Below, piece by piece: positions 53,091 through 62,940 of a stretch of 64,000 nt of DNA. The position numbers were made by a program, and so were the translations under genes. The DNA lies in NCBI GenBank assembly GCA_002163155.1, contig MAAO01000006.1, positions 372,001 through 436,000 on the forward strand, in the 5' to 3' direction. This DNA is from Halobacteriovorax marinus (GTDB lineage Bacteria; Bdellovibrionota; Bacteriovoracia; Bacteriovoracales; Bacteriovoracaceae). Position 1 is the first letter of the stretch. Each line of letters opens with the position of its first letter. The notes under the pieces are model-generated. The model had not been told where the DNA came from. It was given only the letters and a program-made list of their open reading frames with translations, and did not search any database.

Positions 53091-55055
53091 ATGAAGAAGT
53101 TATTGCTTCCTTTATTATCACTTTTTATCTTTGCTGACTCAGCATCAGCTGGTTTTTGGGACTTTTTAAAGCCCGCAGAAATTAACGAACGAATTCGTGA
53201 AGAAATCGCTGACTTAGATGTTCGATTCAACGTTGACCTAGTTGATGTAGATCTCTTTGAAGGTCTTGGAATCTCTTCAAGATATAGATATGAAGTCGAG
53301 CGTTCTTATATTGCAAATTTCCATACGCGTGTTGATAAATGGGAAATCAAAGTCGACTTAAGTCCAGGTGACATTATAAAGGATGCACTCGATCTTCCAA
53401 TCTATTTAAATATTGACCGTGACTCTAGTGTTTACTTTGTAAGACAATTTCCTACAAAAAAAGAAGCACTTTTGGCCAAGCCATACTTACTTCACAAATT
53501 GCCAGTAACAGCAGAACGGGCCTTAAAACATTTACAACCAGGTGACTTTGTAAGTATCCCTGCAAGTATGTCAGTGGCAATTGGTGCTTCTAGTGGTTTT
53601 CTAGATCGCATTGATGGATTGGATGCTGCTGCTAGAGTTTATGCTGTTATTAATGGTAAATTTCTTATTCATGTTTTTAGAATGAAAGACAATAAAGTGA
53701 GAGTAAAACTCATCGCTCAAAGATCAAACGCAAGAGGCGCAGATGCTTCAATTGAAGGTGATCTTGAAATTTTTGGTGTCTCAATACTTGATAGACAAGT
53801 TTCCAAAATATTTGACTTAGACTTTATCAGTGTGGGTATGAGTAAAGGTCATGGTTCTCAATTTATTATTGATTATGTATTTGATCTAAATGATGAGAAT
53901 GCCAAAAAAGCTTATAATCAAATCCTTTCATCTTCTTATAAATTTAAAGATCTTTCAATTTTTGGAGAGTTTCTTCGTGAGAGACAACTAGAAAATAGAC
54001 TTCTTTCTAGTTATGAATTGGCCGATAAAGTTTTTGAAGAAGATAGACATCTGGATATGAAGAGAGTTGAAAGAATCTTTAAAGGTGCAAATAATTATGA
54101 TTTTGATAGATCTAAATTAAAGTTAGGCTTAATTTTAGCCAGCTTTAAAAGAGAAGTTTCATATACTGAGAATGTTATTTCTTATGAAGATGAAGATGGA
54201 AAAGATAAATTCTTCTTTTACCCAATTTATACAAAGTACAAGAGATTAAAATTTGGAGTTTGGCCTTTTAAGTATAAGGAAAAATCTACTAAGTCATTCT
54301 TTGGATTAGTTCCAATTAAAACAAGAGATGATGAAGGTGAAATTTATTCTGATTATGGTTTCACTTATGAAGTAAAAGATAAGTTATTCCTTCAAACAGA
54401 ACAAGTGAAGTTTAAGCAACTTGTTAGAGATGCAATTCCAGAGACTCTATATAAAGGAATCAATTGGAATCAATTTGATGATGAAACAACTCACAGATCT
54501 GCTAGAGGTTTTGTTCAGGTTATTTTTAAAGCAGCAGCATTTGCTGATTTAAGTGAAATTTCTTTTGAAGACTTAAATGATAAACTTCAAAAGTTTTATA
54601 GAAATAGAAAGTACTTAGAAGCTGGAGTTATTCACGGATTTTGGTCAAGACTTTGGAGAACTATAACAATAGTTAAACTTTCTGAAAAAAGATCGCTCAA
54701 GAAAATTGCTAAGGAATTACATGTTGTTCTTACGGATAAGTCTTTATCTGGAAAACAGAGAATTAAGAATTTAATGGAATTAAGAGAACGCAGCTTATTT
54801 GAAAAGATAGGAATTGGTTTCTTAGTGAGCTTAATCAAACAAAGTGAATTAAAAGAGAAACTTTTTATCACCATGAGCTTACACGCTAAAGACGCTTCTG
54901 AAGTTACTCTTAAATTTGGAGATCAAGAATTTTCTGATCTTTACCATGAGCTACAATTCGCCCATGGGGCCATTAACGACAGATCTTGGGATCTTCGCAT
55001 GACTAATGATCAAGAGATCACAGAAGAAGAAATCTCTAGTGCTTTAGTTCGATAA
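53091..55055 (+). CDS. Large secreted protein, unknown
   Basis: 654 residues starting with a signal peptide (MKKLLLPLLSLFIFADSASA, cleavage before GFWDF). No membrane segment, Cys cluster or known domain was seen. The mature protein is rich in charged residues and long predicted strands and helices; an EDGKDKFFFYPIY-type segment occurs mid-way. AGGAG is 6 nt upstream of ATG 53091, so an earlier in-frame GTG-type start at 53055 is rejected. A strong terminator follows, so it is monocistronic. Confidence 0.75.
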   Translation: MKKLLLPLLSLFIFADSASAGFWDFLKPAEINERIREEIADLDVRFNVDLVDVDLFEGLGISSRYRYEVERSYIANFHTRVDKWEIKVDLSPGDIIKDALDLPIYLNIDRDSSVYFVRQFPTKKEALLAKPYLLHKLPVTAERALKHLQPGDFVSIPASMSVAIGASSGFLDRIDGLDAAARVYAVINGKFLIHVFRMKDNKVRVKLIAQRSNARGADASIEGDLEIFGVSILDRQVSKIFDLDFISVGMSKGHGSQFIIDYVFDLNDENAKKAYNQILSSSYKFKDLSIFGEFLRERQLENRLLSSYELADKVFEEDRHLDMKRVERIFKGANNYDFDRSKLKLGLILASFKREVSYTENVISYEDEDGKDKFFFYPIYTKYKRLKFGVWPFKYKEKSTKSFFGLVPIKTRDDEGEIYSDYGFTYEVKDKLFLQTEQVKFKQLVRDAIPETLYKGINWNQFDDETTHRSARGFVQVIFKAAAFADLSEISFEDLNDKLQKFYRNRKYLEAGVIHGFWSRLWRTITIVKLSEKRSLKKIAKELHVVLTDKSLSGKQRIKNLMELRERSLFEKIGIGFLVSLIKQSELKEKLFITMSLHAKDASEVTLKFGDQEFSDLYHELQFAHGAINDRSWDLRMTNDQEITEEEISSALVR

Positions 55056-55060
55056 TTATG

Positions 55061-55085
55061 AGGCCCTTAATAGGGCCTTTTTTTT
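55061..55085 (+). terminator. Rho-independent terminator
   Basis: Stem AGGCCCT / AGGGCCT (55061-55067 and 55072-55078) with a TAAT loop and seven to eight T. Ends the unit of the unknown secreted protein. Confidence 0.9.
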
Positions 55086-55124
55086 GCTCTTCAATCAAGC
55101 GTAATTCTTTGGTATCCTATCTAA

Positions 55125-55676
55125 GTGAAAATGCTAATAAAGATTACTTTTCTATTCTTATTGACCATCAATTCATACTCGACCACTCTCTATGGTGGTG
55201 GAGCATACTCGCTGGGAATAACTTCTGCAGAAAGTGATTTCTGGAATGGAGCAACAGGTTCGGGACCTCTCATTATCTTTGGTGCAAAATTTGAAAAACT
55301 GTCAATGGAGTTTCAATATAGGAAGTACACCTTAAATAACCTCCATACTAGTGCGCTAGGCGCTTACAATATTGATATTACGGATTCAATCTTTGCCTTG
55401 GGAATTAGGTATGATCTCTCTGAATTTGTTCACTATAATATGGGTCTAATTAAGCAGAGTATTTCTGTGAGTTACATAACTAGTTCATCCGCAAATCTTG
55501 ACTCCAGTGCTATAGCTGGAGATACGGTCAGTTTCTATGTTGGAGGAGGATTTCACGGACCTCTCTTTCTTAGTGGACTAGAATGGTTGGTTGATATCAA
55601 TTATCTGCATGAATCAATATCTTTTGGACTTTTTGCCTTCGATTTTGGAATAATTTACCATTTCTATTCATTTTAA
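55125..55676 (+). CDS. Small outer-membrane beta-barrel-like protein
   Basis: 183 residues, signal peptide (to about 19). Then alternating aromatic/Gly strands (LYGGGAYSLGI, LSMEFQYRKYTL, GIRYDLSEF, DTVSFYVGGGF, ISFGLFAFDFGIIYHFYSF) end in a C-terminal Phe. This is typical of an 8-stranded outer-membrane barrel assembled by BAM. Start GTG 55125 or ATG 55131; no clear SD. Function unknown. Confidence 0.65.
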   Translation: MKMLIKITFLFLLTINSYSTTLYGGGAYSLGITSAESDFWNGATGSGPLIIFGAKFEKLSMEFQYRKYTLNNLHTSALGAYNIDITDSIFALGIRYDLSEFVHYNMGLIKQSISVSYITSSSANLDSSAIAGDTVSFYVGGGFHGPLFLSGLEWLVDINYLHESISFGLFAFDFGIIYHFYSF

Positions 55677-55776
55677 CCTTCAGAGTACTTTAATTTTGAG
55701 TCTCGATTACCGATAAATTCAGTATAAATTATCTAAAGAACTGAATCTTTAGTGAATTTAAAGGTGGTCACTTTTC

Positions 55777-57645
55777 ATGGTTGAAAAGTTCAAACTTATT
55801 ATTTTGATTCTCTCAATCTCGATAGGTCTTGCTTCTTGTAAGAAAGCAGAAGAGTCGGTTGAGGTCACAGATCAAAGAAGATTTGAAACTCCTCCGGGAA
55901 GTACTACTCCAACTCCTCCAACTAATGCTGATATTTCATACACTAACTCGGTAGTCTATATGACTAAGGTTCAAGTCTTTGAAACTCAAACAAGTATCAT
56001 TTCTTTTGCCGCAAGAGATATTAATGGTGTGGCCATTGAAGAAGGTGGTTTAAATATAACGGTGAGCTTGCTCGGAGATGGAACGAGTAGTGGAACCTTT
56101 GGCGCTATTAATGATCATGGTAACGGTGTTTACGATGTCTTACTTACTGCAACGACATTTGGTTCACCAAATACGGTAGAGGTGAGAGTGGATGGGAATT
56201 TAATTTTCCAACTCTATCCATTTCAATATCAAGTTAGAAGTGGTGAGTATTATAGGGATTTAACTTTTAGTTCCGCAACTGATCAAGATGAATTTCAAAT
56301 TAAGTTAACTTTCAATTCTTCAAATATCGATTATTCAAAAATTGATGCAAATGGTGACGATATTCGTTTCTTTGATTCTAGTTTTGTAGAACAGGACTAT
56401 TGGATTGAAAAATGGGACACTCTCGGGGATTCTATTGTTTGGGTAAAAGTCCAAAATACTGCAGAAACTTCTATAATAATGTCTTATGGAAATGCCACCA
56501 TGGTAAGTGATTCAAATAAAGAAGAGGTGTTCAGCTATGATGTTGCGAAAGCTGTTTACTATGAGCTAAGCCAGTCAGCCTTAGGTACAAGTTCAAATAT
56601 ATCTTCATATATAAATAATAATGATGTCACTGTAAATACGACTGGTGGTTTCGTTACAGCGACCATTTCTCCAGTTGTGCCTGATACATTTGCAAATGTG
56701 CAAGTAGGTCCCATTACTGTTCTAGGGCCCATTTCTGGACGTTATCTTTCTAACTCTCTGGGAGTAGATTCTATTGCTCCGCTTTCATTTGCTTCAAAAA
56801 CGCTGTCCTATCCAAAGTCTCGTGCCTCCGATGTGTGGGATTTGTATAATCCCAATACAACGACCGCAACACTGAATTTATATAACTACGATAGCAATGG
56901 TGCTCTTTGGAATAGTTTTGGTTACACCATTGGCGCGGGACAAACGCTAAGAATAAATTATGATGTTTTAAAAATGGGTATTATTGAAAGTGATATTCCT
57001 ATCATTGGTTTATATCATGGTGGGGGAGTTTCAGATGCTACTCTTTTGATGCCTCCTTCAGCTGATACAATCGGCGCCATTGCTGCCACAGCAACTATTG
57101 GTATTTTAGAAGACTCAACCACGGGTACGGTGTACTTTTCTGATGGGACTTCTCAAGGGTTTTCCGGAAATAAAGGAGACACAATTGATTTCTCCAATGG
57201 TGGCAGTCAAAAACTCTCTATTGGTGCTAGAATCATTTCTAATCATAATATTACTGCTTATGGGCAAGCTGATAGTGACGGGTCTGACTCTGAGTCATTT
57301 TGGCCAGTGACTGAAATGGATGATGAGTATATTATTCCTACAGACTCTCAGTATATAACTGTCGTTTGTACTGAGACAGTTTCATTGATTGTCACTGATA
57401 CGGGCGGTAATAGTACAACGGGAACTTGTGTTCCTCCTGGAGGAAGTAATCCAGGTCATATAAGTTTTGGAGATAACTCAAGTAATCATTTTTCTCCTGG
57501 AACAAAAATTTCTGGGGATGCTCAATTCTATGTTTACTATGAGTATGAGAATGATGATGAAACAAATGTGACTTCATGGAAACAAGCGAGATCGTATTCA
57601 CCAACTGAAATTACTGTGACTGTTGGGACTGAACAGACGTGGTGA
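55777..57645 (+). CDS. Surface lipoprotein with DUF2341-like domain
   Basis: 622 residues with a lipobox (GLASC, Cys21). Residues about 45-145 look like an Ig/invasin-type domain (VFETQTSIISFAARDINGVA, VEVRVDGNLIF). Residues about 160-265 fit DUF2341 (YYRDLTFSSATDQDEFQIKL, IVWVKVQNTAETSIIMSYGN), a concanavalin-like fold often on surface adhesins. The remaining ~350 residues are Gly/Thr/Asp-rich beta repeats. It is convergent with the PilZ gene with no gap. A surface binding role is plausible. Confidence 0.7.
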   Translation: MVEKFKLIILILSISIGLASCKKAEESVEVTDQRRFETPPGSTTPTPPTNADISYTNSVVYMTKVQVFETQTSIISFAARDINGVAIEEGGLNITVSLLGDGTSSGTFGAINDHGNGVYDVLLTATTFGSPNTVEVRVDGNLIFQLYPFQYQVRSGEYYRDLTFSSATDQDEFQIKLTFNSSNIDYSKIDANGDDIRFFDSSFVEQDYWIEKWDTLGDSIVWVKVQNTAETSIIMSYGNATMVSDSNKEEVFSYDVAKAVYYELSQSALGTSSNISSYINNNDVTVNTTGGFVTATISPVVPDTFANVQVGPITVLGPISGRYLSNSLGVDSIAPLSFASKTLSYPKSRASDVWDLYNPNTTTATLNLYNYDSNGALWNSFGYTIGAGQTLRINYDVLKMGIIESDIPIIGLYHGGGVSDATLLMPPSADTIGAIAATATIGILEDSTTGTVYFSDGTSQGFSGNKGDTIDFSNGGSQKLSIGARIISNHNITAYGQADSDGSDSESFWPVTEMDDEYIIPTDSQYITVVCTETVSLIVTDTGGNSTTGTCVPPGGSNPGHISFGDNSSNHFSPGTKISGDAQFYVYYEYENDDETNVTSWKQARSYSPTEITVTVGTEQTW

Positions 57646-58329
57646 TTAAGTTGAAAACTTTATACCAACTTTAAAACAATTGTCGTCATCTTCCTGTTGT
57701 CTGATACTGACAACTTCTCCCACCATGGGCTTTGGGACTTCTTTATCATTAATACAAGTCACTTCAATCTCGTCGCCAATTTCAAACTCTGAAGGATCTT
57801 CTACTCCAAAACCCATTCCTCCTTGTGAGATGTCAAAGAGATCGAATACCTCAGCAGGAGAATATTCGCTATCTTGGAGAGTTCTCTTAAGAGTTACGAA
57901 TTGTTGAGACTTAGGTTGAACTCTCGGAGCTCCCCTGAGGTGTTTAAATTTCCCTTCATCTTCTTTCTCTACAAGCTCAACATTTTTTAAAAAATCTTTT
58001 GTAAGTTTATGAATACTTTTTGGAATGGGAACAATCATCATTTCTTTAGAGAGTTCTCTAGGTTTAAATTTAAAAGCTAGAGATTTTACTGAATCGTAGA
58101 AGAAATACTCTTCAATTTTTTCAAATTTATACCCCTTAGAGCTAAAAGGTGCGACGTAAATAATATTTTTAAGAAGGTCTACTTTCTTAACAACACCATA
58201 CTGAACGAGTCTCTTTCCGTTCTCAAGCTGTTTTTGCCAAAGCCAAAATTTTTCGCGTGTTTGATTTAAGACTCTGAAAAAAGAGTGAATTTCAAACTCA
58301 TCATTAATTTGATCATTTTTTTCTGACAC
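57646..58329 (-). CDS. PilZ-domain protein (c-di-GMP receptor candidate)
   Basis: 227 residues. The C-terminal ~110 residues are PilZ: RGAPRVQP supplies the RxxxR motif (GAPR start), FDISQGGMGFGVE the (D/N)xSxxG motif, followed by VGEVVSIRQQ and FKVGIKF. The N-terminal ~110 are an unrecognised, possibly YcgR-like region. PilZ proteins bind cyclic di-GMP and adjust motility or envelope processes. Both binding motifs are intact, so it may respond to the HD-GYP protein at 49164. No membrane segment. Confidence 0.85.
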   Translation of the reverse strand: MSEKNDQINDEFEIHSFFRVLNQTREKFWLWQKQLENGKRLVQYGVVKKVDLLKNIIYVAPFSSKGYKFEKIEEYFFYDSVKSLAFKFKPRELSKEMMIVPIPKSIHKLTKDFLKNVELVEKEDEGKFKHLRGAPRVQPKSQQFVTLKRTLQDSEYSPAEVFDLFDISQGGMGFGVEDPSEFEIGDEIEVTCINDKEVPKPMVGEVVSIRQQEDDDNCFKVGIKFST

Positions 58330-58407
58330 TGTTTTACCCCTAGAGCCTATTATCCCCCAAAAAGGAATTGAAGGCCATAAGGGAAATCTGAATAAATCAT
58401 ACTTTGT

Positions 58408-58917
58408 TTACGAGACTTTTCTACTTTCCTTAGATTCTACGCTAATTCTACTTAAATATTGATTCATTTCTCGAGGAATCTCTTGAAAGAAGTCATCATG
58501 TCTAAAGTGTATCTCGTTAAGTGTATTTCCATTCTTATTAGCTTCTGAAAAGGCTTTTTGAAGGTGGTATAACGGTCCAGCAATTCTGTGGGAAAAGAAA
58601 AGTCCAAAAGTACAAAGTGATATAGATAGGACTAGCGAACAGGCTATAAACACCATGGTCATATATTCCTGCTGTTCAAGTAGCAGGCGGAAAAATGGGT
58701 GATTACTTGGTAAGTTTAAGGTTTCACCATAAGTCATAAATTTATTAAAGAATACCCAGTTTGCTCCGTGCATAACACCTAGTGAAATGATTACTGTGGC
58801 GAAAATAAATCCCATGAATTTCTTTTGAAAAGTAGGGTTTATGAAAAATGTCCTTCCTTGGAAAAGAAAGCGATAAATTTTTGCTCTCTCCAGGTTTTTC
58901 GGTGTTTTATGAGTCAT
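58408..58917 (-). CDS. Two-helix membrane protein with HAMP domain and no output
   Basis: 169 residues: TM1 at about 30-50, a short periplasmic loop, TM2 at about 88-112, then a HAMP (HRIAGPLYHLQKAFSEA ... FFQEIPREMNQYL) ending in a short tail. There is no kinase, MCP or cyclase domain. ATG 58917 with GGGGGAAAT upstream is chosen over the ATG at 58947. It may relay a signal to a partner. The start overlaps slightly with the upstream gene region, consistent with one operon with the 58931 gene. Confidence 0.72.
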   Translation of the reverse strand: MTHKTPKNLERAKIYRFLFQGRTFFINPTFQKKFMGFIFATVIISLGVMHGANWVFFNKFMTYGETLNLPSNHPFFRLLLEQQEYMTMVFIACSLVLSISLCTFGLFFSHRIAGPLYHLQKAFSEANKNGNTLNEIHFRHDDFFQEIPREMNQYLSRISVESKESRKVS

Positions 58918-58930
58918 ATTTCCCCCGGTC

Positions 58931-59746
58931 TTAATATTGGTATCCATTTATAATTTCGTCGACTTCTTCTTCTGTGTAATCCATTTCAATGAGCTTATCC
59001 TCTAAGTCAATATTTTCATTCTCCGCTAAATATATCTGTTCTTTCACATCTTCTGGTAAATCTTCAAAAGATTTTAACTTAGGTGTTTGCTCTTCTTCTT
59101 CACCTTCCGTTTCGTTTAGATTGGCAAGATTTAGATTATGTTTTTCTAACCTTTCAAGAGTATTATCCTTACTCCTTAATTCTTCTTCGATAAGGTGTGT
59201 AGGAACATTTTTAAAATTTAAAATTTCTTCTTTAAAAACCTGACTTAAGGCCACCTCTTTCATCCTACTGATTTCTTCACTATTGAATCCGAAGTCTCCA
59301 ATCTTTGCGACCTTTCTAAAGTCGACGAGGTCAAAGTTTTCCCTAATAACTAAATAGTAAACGAACTCCAAGGTCCACAACTCAAGAGCGTTGTCTCTTT
59401 GACCAAGTTCTAGATTGGCATCTTGAAGTTGCTTTTGAAGTTCCCTTAGATGGTTTAGATTGTTTGAAGAGTCATAGAAGTCTTCTATAAAAGTCAATGT
59501 TAGAGATTCGTGTTGAAGGCTTAGTTTTGATTTTGTGGAAGCTATTGTTCTATCAGTCATTTGACTTGGAAGAGTAAGGTCATTCAGAGTATTAAGTAGA
59601 GCTATTGTTTTCTTCTTATCTTCTTGAAGAAATCCATGGGTTGTTGTGACTTTTTCTCTGAGCTTTACGTAAGAATAAAAAGAGTATCCTCTAAGACATA
59701 AGCAAAATAGGAAAAGACTAAATGTCGAGAGTGATAGTTTCTTCAT
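58931..59746 (-). CDS. Single-pass membrane protein with acidic C-terminus, unknown
   Basis: 271 residues: an N-terminal membrane helix (about 5-24), a long predicted coiled-coil region (about 30-220), and an acidic tail (EGEEEEQTPKLKSFEDLPED ... EEVDEIINGYQY). GGGGAATT just before ATG 59746 is a good SD; the upstream extension to 59815 is rejected. The helix orientation is unknown. Partner of the HAMP-only protein 14 bases downstream (58917). The stretch 59747-60004 contains no gene and nothing recognisable. Confidence 0.65.
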   Translation of the reverse strand: MKKLSLSTFSLFLFCLCLRGYSFYSYVKLREKVTTTHGFLQEDKKKTIALLNTLNDLTLPSQMTDRTIASTKSKLSLQHESLTLTFIEDFYDSSNNLNHLRELQKQLQDANLELGQRDNALELWTLEFVYYLVIRENFDLVDFRKVAKIGDFGFNSEEISRMKEVALSQVFKEEILNFKNVPTHLIEEELRSKDNTLERLEKHNLNLANLNETEGEEEEQTPKLKSFEDLPEDVKEQIYLAENENIDLEDKLIEMDYTEEEVDEIINGYQY

Positions 59747-60004
59747 AATTCCCCGGTAAGTAATTTCGCGCCAGTCTATTAATCTCCTAACTCCTAGACG
59801 CTCTATTAATGTCATATTAAAGGAATTGAGTTTGAGCTCAATATGGGAAATTCTAGATTAAGGTTTATTTAATAAAAGGGAGCTAAACTTTGAGAACTTA
59901 AGGGTTATTGATGAGAAATTATGGAAGGCGTGTGACTCAGATTGTGGTCACAACCTGAGCTCTTAGTGCAAATAAAGTGAGCAGTACACTCCCTAAAGGG
60001 GGAG

Positions 60005-61543
60005 CTACTCAGCTTCTTTTTCGAATTCAAATATAATTTCAACACGTTGAGATGAATCGCAGTCATATTCTCCGCATTGAGAAGGGCCGATGCTCGCTAG
60101 TTTTCGACCAACACTCAGTGGTTCTGAGAATGACTTTCCAGATATTACCATTTTGGACCTGATATCTAGCTTGTAAGGAAAGTCTCCAAAGTCTTCAGAG
60201 AAAATTTGATTAACTAGAGAGTTTGCACGCTCTAAACTAATGTACATATTGTAATTAAAGGCTTCCTTAGAAGCACTCACAGGGTCTACAAAAGTACCTT
60301 TGTAAAAAGGGGATGAGTGACCTATGAATTGTACTTTAAGTAACCTTTCTCTTAGTTTTGGGTTGGAAAAAATTTCATTTGAGTAAACCGAGATGACATT
60401 TTTTAGCTTTGCAAGCGCATCACCCGAAATCTCACTACTATCTGATTCAAATTGAAATCTTTCATCTAAAATTATTTTCATGTGTTGAGGGTCTATTTCT
60501 ACTAAGTGCCCTAATCCTTGTTGATTAAGTTTTTCTTGAATAGAAACATTTGCTTTTTCTACATCTTGCGGGACACTTGCGGGAAATCTTCCCCCTTTTG
60601 CTATACTAGGAGCCATAATTCTGTCTTCAAGATTATCAACCTTGGCCAGGGCTTCCCCATACTTTTCTTGTAATTGAGTGATTTGGTTATTGTATTCATA
60701 GCGAATGTTTTCTGCATAACTTTCCAGTTCTTGATTCTTCTTCACTTGCGCGGTGTAGTTTTTTTCTAATTTAGCGTAAGCCGTTTTGTACTGAATCAGT
60801 TCAGCTTGTGACTTTCTAAGGCCAGAAGCGAGACTAGAGTTTTCTTCTATGATCTGTTCATAGTTTTTTACCCCTTTAAACTTATTTTTAAACTGTGTGA
60901 TCGTTACACTATTTTGATGTAACTTATCTTGATACCTTCTAAGAGTTTCATGATGATGACTCTGCATTTTCATCATAGAGGGGTCAAAGCCTTCAGGCAA
61001 TCCACTATAAGTCTTAGATAATTTTTGTATTTTACCATTTAAAGTTTCTATTTTTTGACTAAGAATTGTATTTTGATTCTTTAGAAGCTTTTGTAGATAC
61101 TGAAGTCTTAAATCTTTTTCTACAATTTTGCCTTTTAGTTCAGAAACATATTGATCACTAGTTTCAATGTTATCGCTCAGTGTTCTTTTTTGCATTTCAG
61201 ATTGTATTCTTTCTTTAAAACTAAACTGATCGATTTTGTTTTTTAAAGTTTTTGTCAGCTTCATATATTCAAAAATTTGAAGATTTTTATCTTTTAAAAC
61301 TTTATCTATATTTTTTAGAACTGCATTTTTCTGATCTTGCGTAAGCATGATATCTTTCATTGTATTATCATGCGGAGAGAGGTCTTTGTTAAGCGTTTTA
61401 ATAGCATCTATTTGATTACTAAACTCTGCATAGAGGCCTTTTGTATTTGAAGTTGCGTACTGACTTTTAGCTAGAACTTGGTTAGGTGAGCAAGTCAAAA
61501 GAATTGTAAATAGCGATAGGCATGGAAATATTTTTTGGCTCAT
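60005..61543 (-). CDS. OmpA/MotB-like C-terminal domain protein with long coiled coil
   Basis: 512 residues: signal peptide (to about 25, VLA-K), extensive coiled coil (about 30-290, heptads rich in Leu/Lys/Gln), then an OmpA-like peptidoglycan-binding domain (VQFIGHSSPF, FNYNMYISLERANSLVNQIF and QRVEIIFEFE at the end). It may link the outer membrane or a motor to the wall, like MotB/OmpA/TolR-type proteins, but it lacks an inner-membrane helix other than the leader. An ordinary flagellar MotB is less likely. The SD AGGAAG precedes ATG 61543. Confidence 0.75.
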   Translation of the reverse strand: MSQKIFPCLSLFTILLTCSPNQVLAKSQYATSNTKGLYAEFSNQIDAIKTLNKDLSPHDNTMKDIMLTQDQKNAVLKNIDKVLKDKNLQIFEYMKLTKTLKNKIDQFSFKERIQSEMQKRTLSDNIETSDQYVSELKGKIVEKDLRLQYLQKLLKNQNTILSQKIETLNGKIQKLSKTYSGLPEGFDPSMMKMQSHHHETLRRYQDKLHQNSVTITQFKNKFKGVKNYEQIIEENSSLASGLRKSQAELIQYKTAYAKLEKNYTAQVKKNQELESYAENIRYEYNNQITQLQEKYGEALAKVDNLEDRIMAPSIAKGGRFPASVPQDVEKANVSIQEKLNQQGLGHLVEIDPQHMKIILDERFQFESDSSEISGDALAKLKNVISVYSNEIFSNPKLRERLLKVQFIGHSSPFYKGTFVDPVSASKEAFNYNMYISLERANSLVNQIFSEDFGDFPYKLDIRSKMVISGKSFSEPLSVGRKLASIGPSQCGEYDCDSSQRVEIIFEFEKEAE

Positions 61544-61654
61544 ATCTTCCTCAAAAGGTTATAATCTCAAGAGACTCATCGTGAAAATACAGAGAAAAGT
61601 TTAGCTTTTTTGTCAACTTTATCGAGTCTAAGTTGTATTTTAAGGAGGTTATAA

Positions 61655-61891
61655 TTGTTTTTTCTTGATATTGACTTAAGATCGTCAGTTATCTATCTGG
61701 TCCCTTTTAAGCAGGACAAGTCTGCTCCCTATTTAATCTCAGTTGCTCATAGGCATGTGGCAGATAATCTCTTAAGAAAGTTAAATGCAGGCCTTATTCC
61801 CATACCTCCCGATAGCAAATATTACCTCCTAAAAGAGGAAGTTCTTTTGAATAAATTAAGGTTGATAAACTATGAATACATTGTGCGGTGA
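61655..61891 (+). CDS. Small unknown protein with TTG start
   Basis: 78 residues starting MFFLDIDLRSSVIYLVPF, with HRHVADNLLRKLNAG mid-way. AAGGAGG (61642-61648) lies 6 nt before TTG 61655, an excellent SD, so this appears translated despite the weak start codon. Hydrophobic beta-strand-like N-terminus; no known family. Confidence 0.55.
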   Translation: MFFLDIDLRSSVIYLVPFKQDKSAPYLISVAHRHVADNLLRKLNAGLIPIPPDSKYYLLKEEVLLNKLRLINYEYIVR

Positions 61892-61985
61892 GCAGGTTCT
61901 CTAATCTTATAAACTCAATATTTAAAATTGTATTTTTATAGTCATTTCGGTTAGCATTCAGAGATAAATTTTAAAATGGATTGTT

Positions 61986-62930
61986 ATGCGTTTTATTCCT
62001 CTTAGTATTGTATTTCTCTCTCTATCAACTTTCGCTGCCCCTAAGTGGGTAAATTCACCAATGGAGTTTTGTCCTCCAACTGAGTTATGTGCAGTGGGTG
62101 AAGCAGCAGGTGCCTTGATTGCTGAAATGGCTGCGAGAGACTCTCTGGCCAAGATTTTTCAAACTAAAATTCAAAGTGATCAATCCGTAGTTACCACTTC
62201 AACATCTAAATCAGATCAACATGGTCTGTTAAGTGCTGGGGTAGATGAAGAAACATATCAAAGAATTAGAGAATTCGCCGAAGAAGTTATTCAAGGTGCT
62301 TATATTAAAGAAAGATATGAATCGAGTGAAGCTCATTTTGCTTTAGTGGCCCTACATAAATCTAAGGGAGCTAAAATCATTGAAGATAAAATGTCTGTGA
62401 TTGATGAAAATAATAGATCTCTTATTAAAGATGGAAGAAGAAGTTCTCTTAATCGTATAATAAAGAATTTGAAAGTTCGAGATGCATTACATGAAAGATA
62501 TAGAATCTTAAAGACGGGGACATTTTCTAGTCCTGTTTCACTTTCAAAAGTTCTAAGAAAGAAGAAAGAAAAGAGACTCCTTGGTGTCAAAGTTTCACTC
62601 AGAGTAAAAGAACTTAAAAAGGCTAAAGAAATTAAAAAGGCCGTAACGAAAAGTCTTCTTGATAACGATTTTATATTAAGTAAAGATCGTTCGACATTTG
62701 TTATAAAGGTGACTCTTGAAGAAGAAAGACAATATATGAAAGTAAAAGGTTTTGTTAAATTTAAATACCTCTTACAAGCGAAGAGTTATAACTCAAATAG
62801 TGAAGAAATTGGTGCGGTTAAATACGAAATTGCCCAAACAGGTAGAACGAAGGTTCAAGCCTATAATAATGCAATGCCAGGTTTAAAGAAATTTATAGAA
62901 GAACATTTTGATGAATTAAATATTGATTAA
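61986..62930 (+). CDS. Secreted LPP20-like protein
   Basis: 314 residues with signal peptide (MRFIPLSIVFLSLSTFAAP). The LPP20-type motif CAVGEAAGALIAEMAARDSLAK with FAEEVIQGAYIKE follows, then a helical/strand region to the end. LPP20-family proteins are outer-membrane or flagellum-associated in epsilonproteobacteria and Vibrio (FlgP). It precedes a second LPP20-like lipoprotein by 10 bases. Three-gene operon with the LpoB-like gene. Confidence 0.68.
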   Translation: MRFIPLSIVFLSLSTFAAPKWVNSPMEFCPPTELCAVGEAAGALIAEMAARDSLAKIFQTKIQSDQSVVTTSTSKSDQHGLLSAGVDEETYQRIREFAEEVIQGAYIKERYESSEAHFALVALHKSKGAKIIEDKMSVIDENNRSLIKDGRRSSLNRIIKNLKVRDALHERYRILKTGTFSSPVSLSKVLRKKKEKRLLGVKVSLRVKELKKAKEIKKAVTKSLLDNDFILSKDRSTFVIKVTLEEERQYMKVKGFVKFKYLLQAKSYNSNSEEIGAVKYEIAQTGRTKVQAYNNAMPGLKKFIEEHFDELNID

Positions 62931-62940
62931 AGGAGTAAAA

